Of a DNA stretch of 6,353 nucleotides, positions 5,716 through 6,353 are shown piece by piece. Origin of the DNA: Streptomyces speibonae (GTDB lineage: Bacteria > Actinomycetota > Actinomycetes > Streptomycetales > Streptomycetaceae); contig KL568612.1 in the NCBI GenBank assembly GCA_000715605.1, positions 9,383 through 15,735 on the forward strand. Direction: 5' to 3'. Under the pieces are notes generated by a model, which saw only the letters and a list, made by a program, of their open reading frames with translations, was not told the DNA's origin and ran no database searches. Each line of letters begins with the position of its first letter. Within the stretch, counting starts at the first letter, position 1. Position numbers and translations under genes: made by a program.

Positions 5716-5754
5716 TCAGCTGATGCGGAATAGTACTCACATAAAGATCAGCTG
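5716..5754 (-). promoter_or_regulatory. Probable cvn promoter/operator with paired TCAGCTG sites
   Basis: TCAGCTGATG (5716-5725) and TCAGCTGGTG (from 5748) are direct repeats that match at 9 of 10 positions, with starts 32 bp apart, close to three helical turns. Because CAGCTG is a palindrome, CAGCTGAT (5717-5724) and ATCAGCTG (5747-5754) are also perfect 8-bp inverted repeats. They bracket the AT-richest patch of the intergenic region, where the minus strand contains TACTAT (5735-5730), a plausible -10. I see no good -35 at 16-18 bp. It lies about 160 nt upstream of the cvnA GTG. The repeats are visible; the promoter/operator role is inferred. Confidence 0.4.
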
Positions 5755-5921
5755 GTGCCGTGTTCACGGAGCGTCCACAACTGCCCCCTGAGCAGGCGCA
5801 CTTCACTGTCCCAAGGCACCGCGGCCGAGGACCCGCAGAAGCTCTCCGGCACACCGTGCGGCTCACGGCGGTGACGGCGAGTACGGCGTCCACGTCGCGG
5901 CCTTCCCCGCCGCGCGCCCGT

Positions 5922-5941
5922 CACGGCCTCGGAACGCCGTG
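5922..5941 (-). terminator. Weak terminator candidate after the GNAT gene
   Basis: CACGGC and GCCGTG form a perfect 6-bp stem with an 8-nt loop, starting 15 nt past the GNAT stop codon. No T-run follows. The position is right for a terminator, but the stem is short for such GC-rich DNA. Confidence 0.3.
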
Positions 5942-5956
5942 CGGGCCCGACGGCCG

Positions 5957-6353
5957 TCAGCGCACCACCGTCTCCCAGGTGTCGACGGCGTAGTGGACCG
6001 TCAGCCCGTGCCGGTCGTACAGGCGCGGGGCGCCGGTGGCGTTCTCCGTGTCCACGCCCAGGCCGACGGTGTCCCGGCCCCGGGCGGCGAAGGCCGTGAA
6101 CGCGTGCCGCAGCAGCAACCCGCCCAGGCCGCGGCCGCGGGCCCCGGAGAGCACGCCCAGGCTGCGGATCCACCCCATGGCCTCGCGGTCGTCCCGCGCG
6201 ATCAGGAAACCCGCGTCGCCCAGGTCGGCGGTGGACGCGATCCACACCAGGGACCAGTCCAGCCCCGCGGCGTCGATGTCGTGCAGCCACGCCTCGTAGG
6301 CACGCGGCTGGAAGTCGAAGTGGCCGGCGAAGGACGCCTGGTACAGCTCGTGC
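5957..6353 (-). CDS. GNAT-family N-acetyltransferase, C-terminal part
   Basis: The frame is open to the window edge; 131 residues are visible and the N-terminus lies outside. The acetyl-CoA-binding motif A is G-A-R-G-R-G-L-G-G (visible residues about 70-78), matching R/Q-x-x-G-x-G/A. It follows a beta strand and the segment G-W-I-R-S-L-G-V. Downstream, V-D-T-E-N-A-T-G-A-P-R-L-Y-D-R-H-G-L is the typical motif B region, and the protein ends D-T-W-E-T-V-V-R. The visible start, with S-F-A-G-H-F-D-F and Y-E-A-W-L, resembles the second GNAT domain of mycothiol-synthase-like proteins, so the full protein may contain two domains. The substrate cannot be told. It reads in the same direction as the conservon but is separated from cvnA by about 400 nt, so it is probably a separate unit. 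Confidence 0.85.
   Translation of the reverse strand, partial: HELYQASFAGHFDFQPRAYEAWLHDIDAAGLDWSLVWIASTADLGDAGFLIARDDREAMGWIRSLGVLSGARGRGLGGLLLRHAFTAFAARGRDTVGLGVDTENATGAPRLYDRHGLTVHYAVDTWETVVR

Larger units (their letters stand above)
5560..5956. other. Gene-free region between GNAT and cvnA
   Basis: This stretch of about 400 nt separates two genes read in the same direction. Open frames through it on both strands look non-coding: they are Arg/Pro/Ser-rich, have no recognisable motif and run into real genes in other frames. It holds a weak hairpin behind the GNAT gene (5922-5941), the repeat-bracketed AT-richer patch (5716-5754) and the leader dyad (5596-5636). It is therefore the most likely place for the conservon promoter. 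Confidence 0.6.

Noticed and set aside
4081..5733. 550-codon plus-strand open frame opposite cvnA
   Set aside because: It is an antisense shadow of GC-rich coding DNA: Arg/Gly/Gln-rich, no recognisable domain, while the minus frame has clear GHKL ATPase motifs.
5279..5893. Minus-strand open frame across the gap into cvnA, including an ATG near 5695 with a GGAG 4 nt upstream
   Set aside because: It continues far into cvnA in another frame, has no recognisable motif and a shadow-like composition. A short leader peptide cannot be excluded but is not supported.
5748..6290. 180-codon minus-strand open frame overlapping the GNAT gene
   Set aside because: Arg/Gly-rich shadow; the GNAT frame carries motif A and the C-terminal family signature.
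1..6353. CRISPR arrays, tRNA/rRNA genes, insertion sequences, attachment sites
   Set aside because: None seen: no regularly spaced direct repeats, no cloverleaf-like segments, no transposase frames or flanking terminal repeats.

Overview
The window looks like Streptomyces or a close actinomycete relative: it is strongly GC-rich with G/C-biased third codon positions, uses GTG and TTG starts, and carries a conservon (cvn), a gene set typical of these bacteria. I found no convincing plus-strand gene. Every gene reads on the minus strand, so transcription runs from high to low coordinates.

From right to left (5' to 3' in the transcripts): (1) 6353-5957 is the C-terminal part of a GNAT acetyltransferase that begins outside the window. 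(2) 5956-5560 is a gene-free stretch of about 400 nt. It has a weak terminator candidate behind the GNAT gene, an AT-richer patch bracketed by repeated TCAGCTG sites that probably holds the conservon promoter, and a nested dyad just upstream of the first conservon gene. (3) 5559-1479 is a complete five-gene conservon: cvnA (membrane-anchored histidine-kinase-like ATPase), cvnB (Roadblock/LC7), cvnC (DUF742), cvnD (Ras/MglA-like GTPase) and cvnE (CYP157-like cytochrome P450). Each junction overlaps, by 4 nt (TTGA, ATGA, GTGA) or 20 nt (cvnC/cvnD). (4) 1478-1338 is a 141-nt gap containing a perfect 9-bp GC hairpin. (5) 1337-249 is a polyprenyl (probably geranylgeranyl) diphosphate synthase, coupled by an ATGA overlap to (6) 252-1, the first 84 codons of a class II terpene cyclase of the copalyl/labdane type that runs out of the window.

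Known biology of the families suggests that CvnA-D form a membrane-associated GTPase signalling complex, with CvnA as sensor, CvnB and CvnC as adaptors and CvnD as switch. CvnE is the P450 of the set. The synthase and cyclase would make a bicyclic C20 diphosphate from GGPP.

The points most worth a second look are: the conservon running directly into a diterpenoid module; a single in-frame TTA codon (bldA-type control) in cvnC; a 14-bp palindrome that can hide the cvnD Shine-Dalgarno sequence inside cvnC, which would link cvnD output to reading past that TTA codon; and a P450 that lacks the EXXR arginine, the I-helix acid and the glycine after the haem cysteine.
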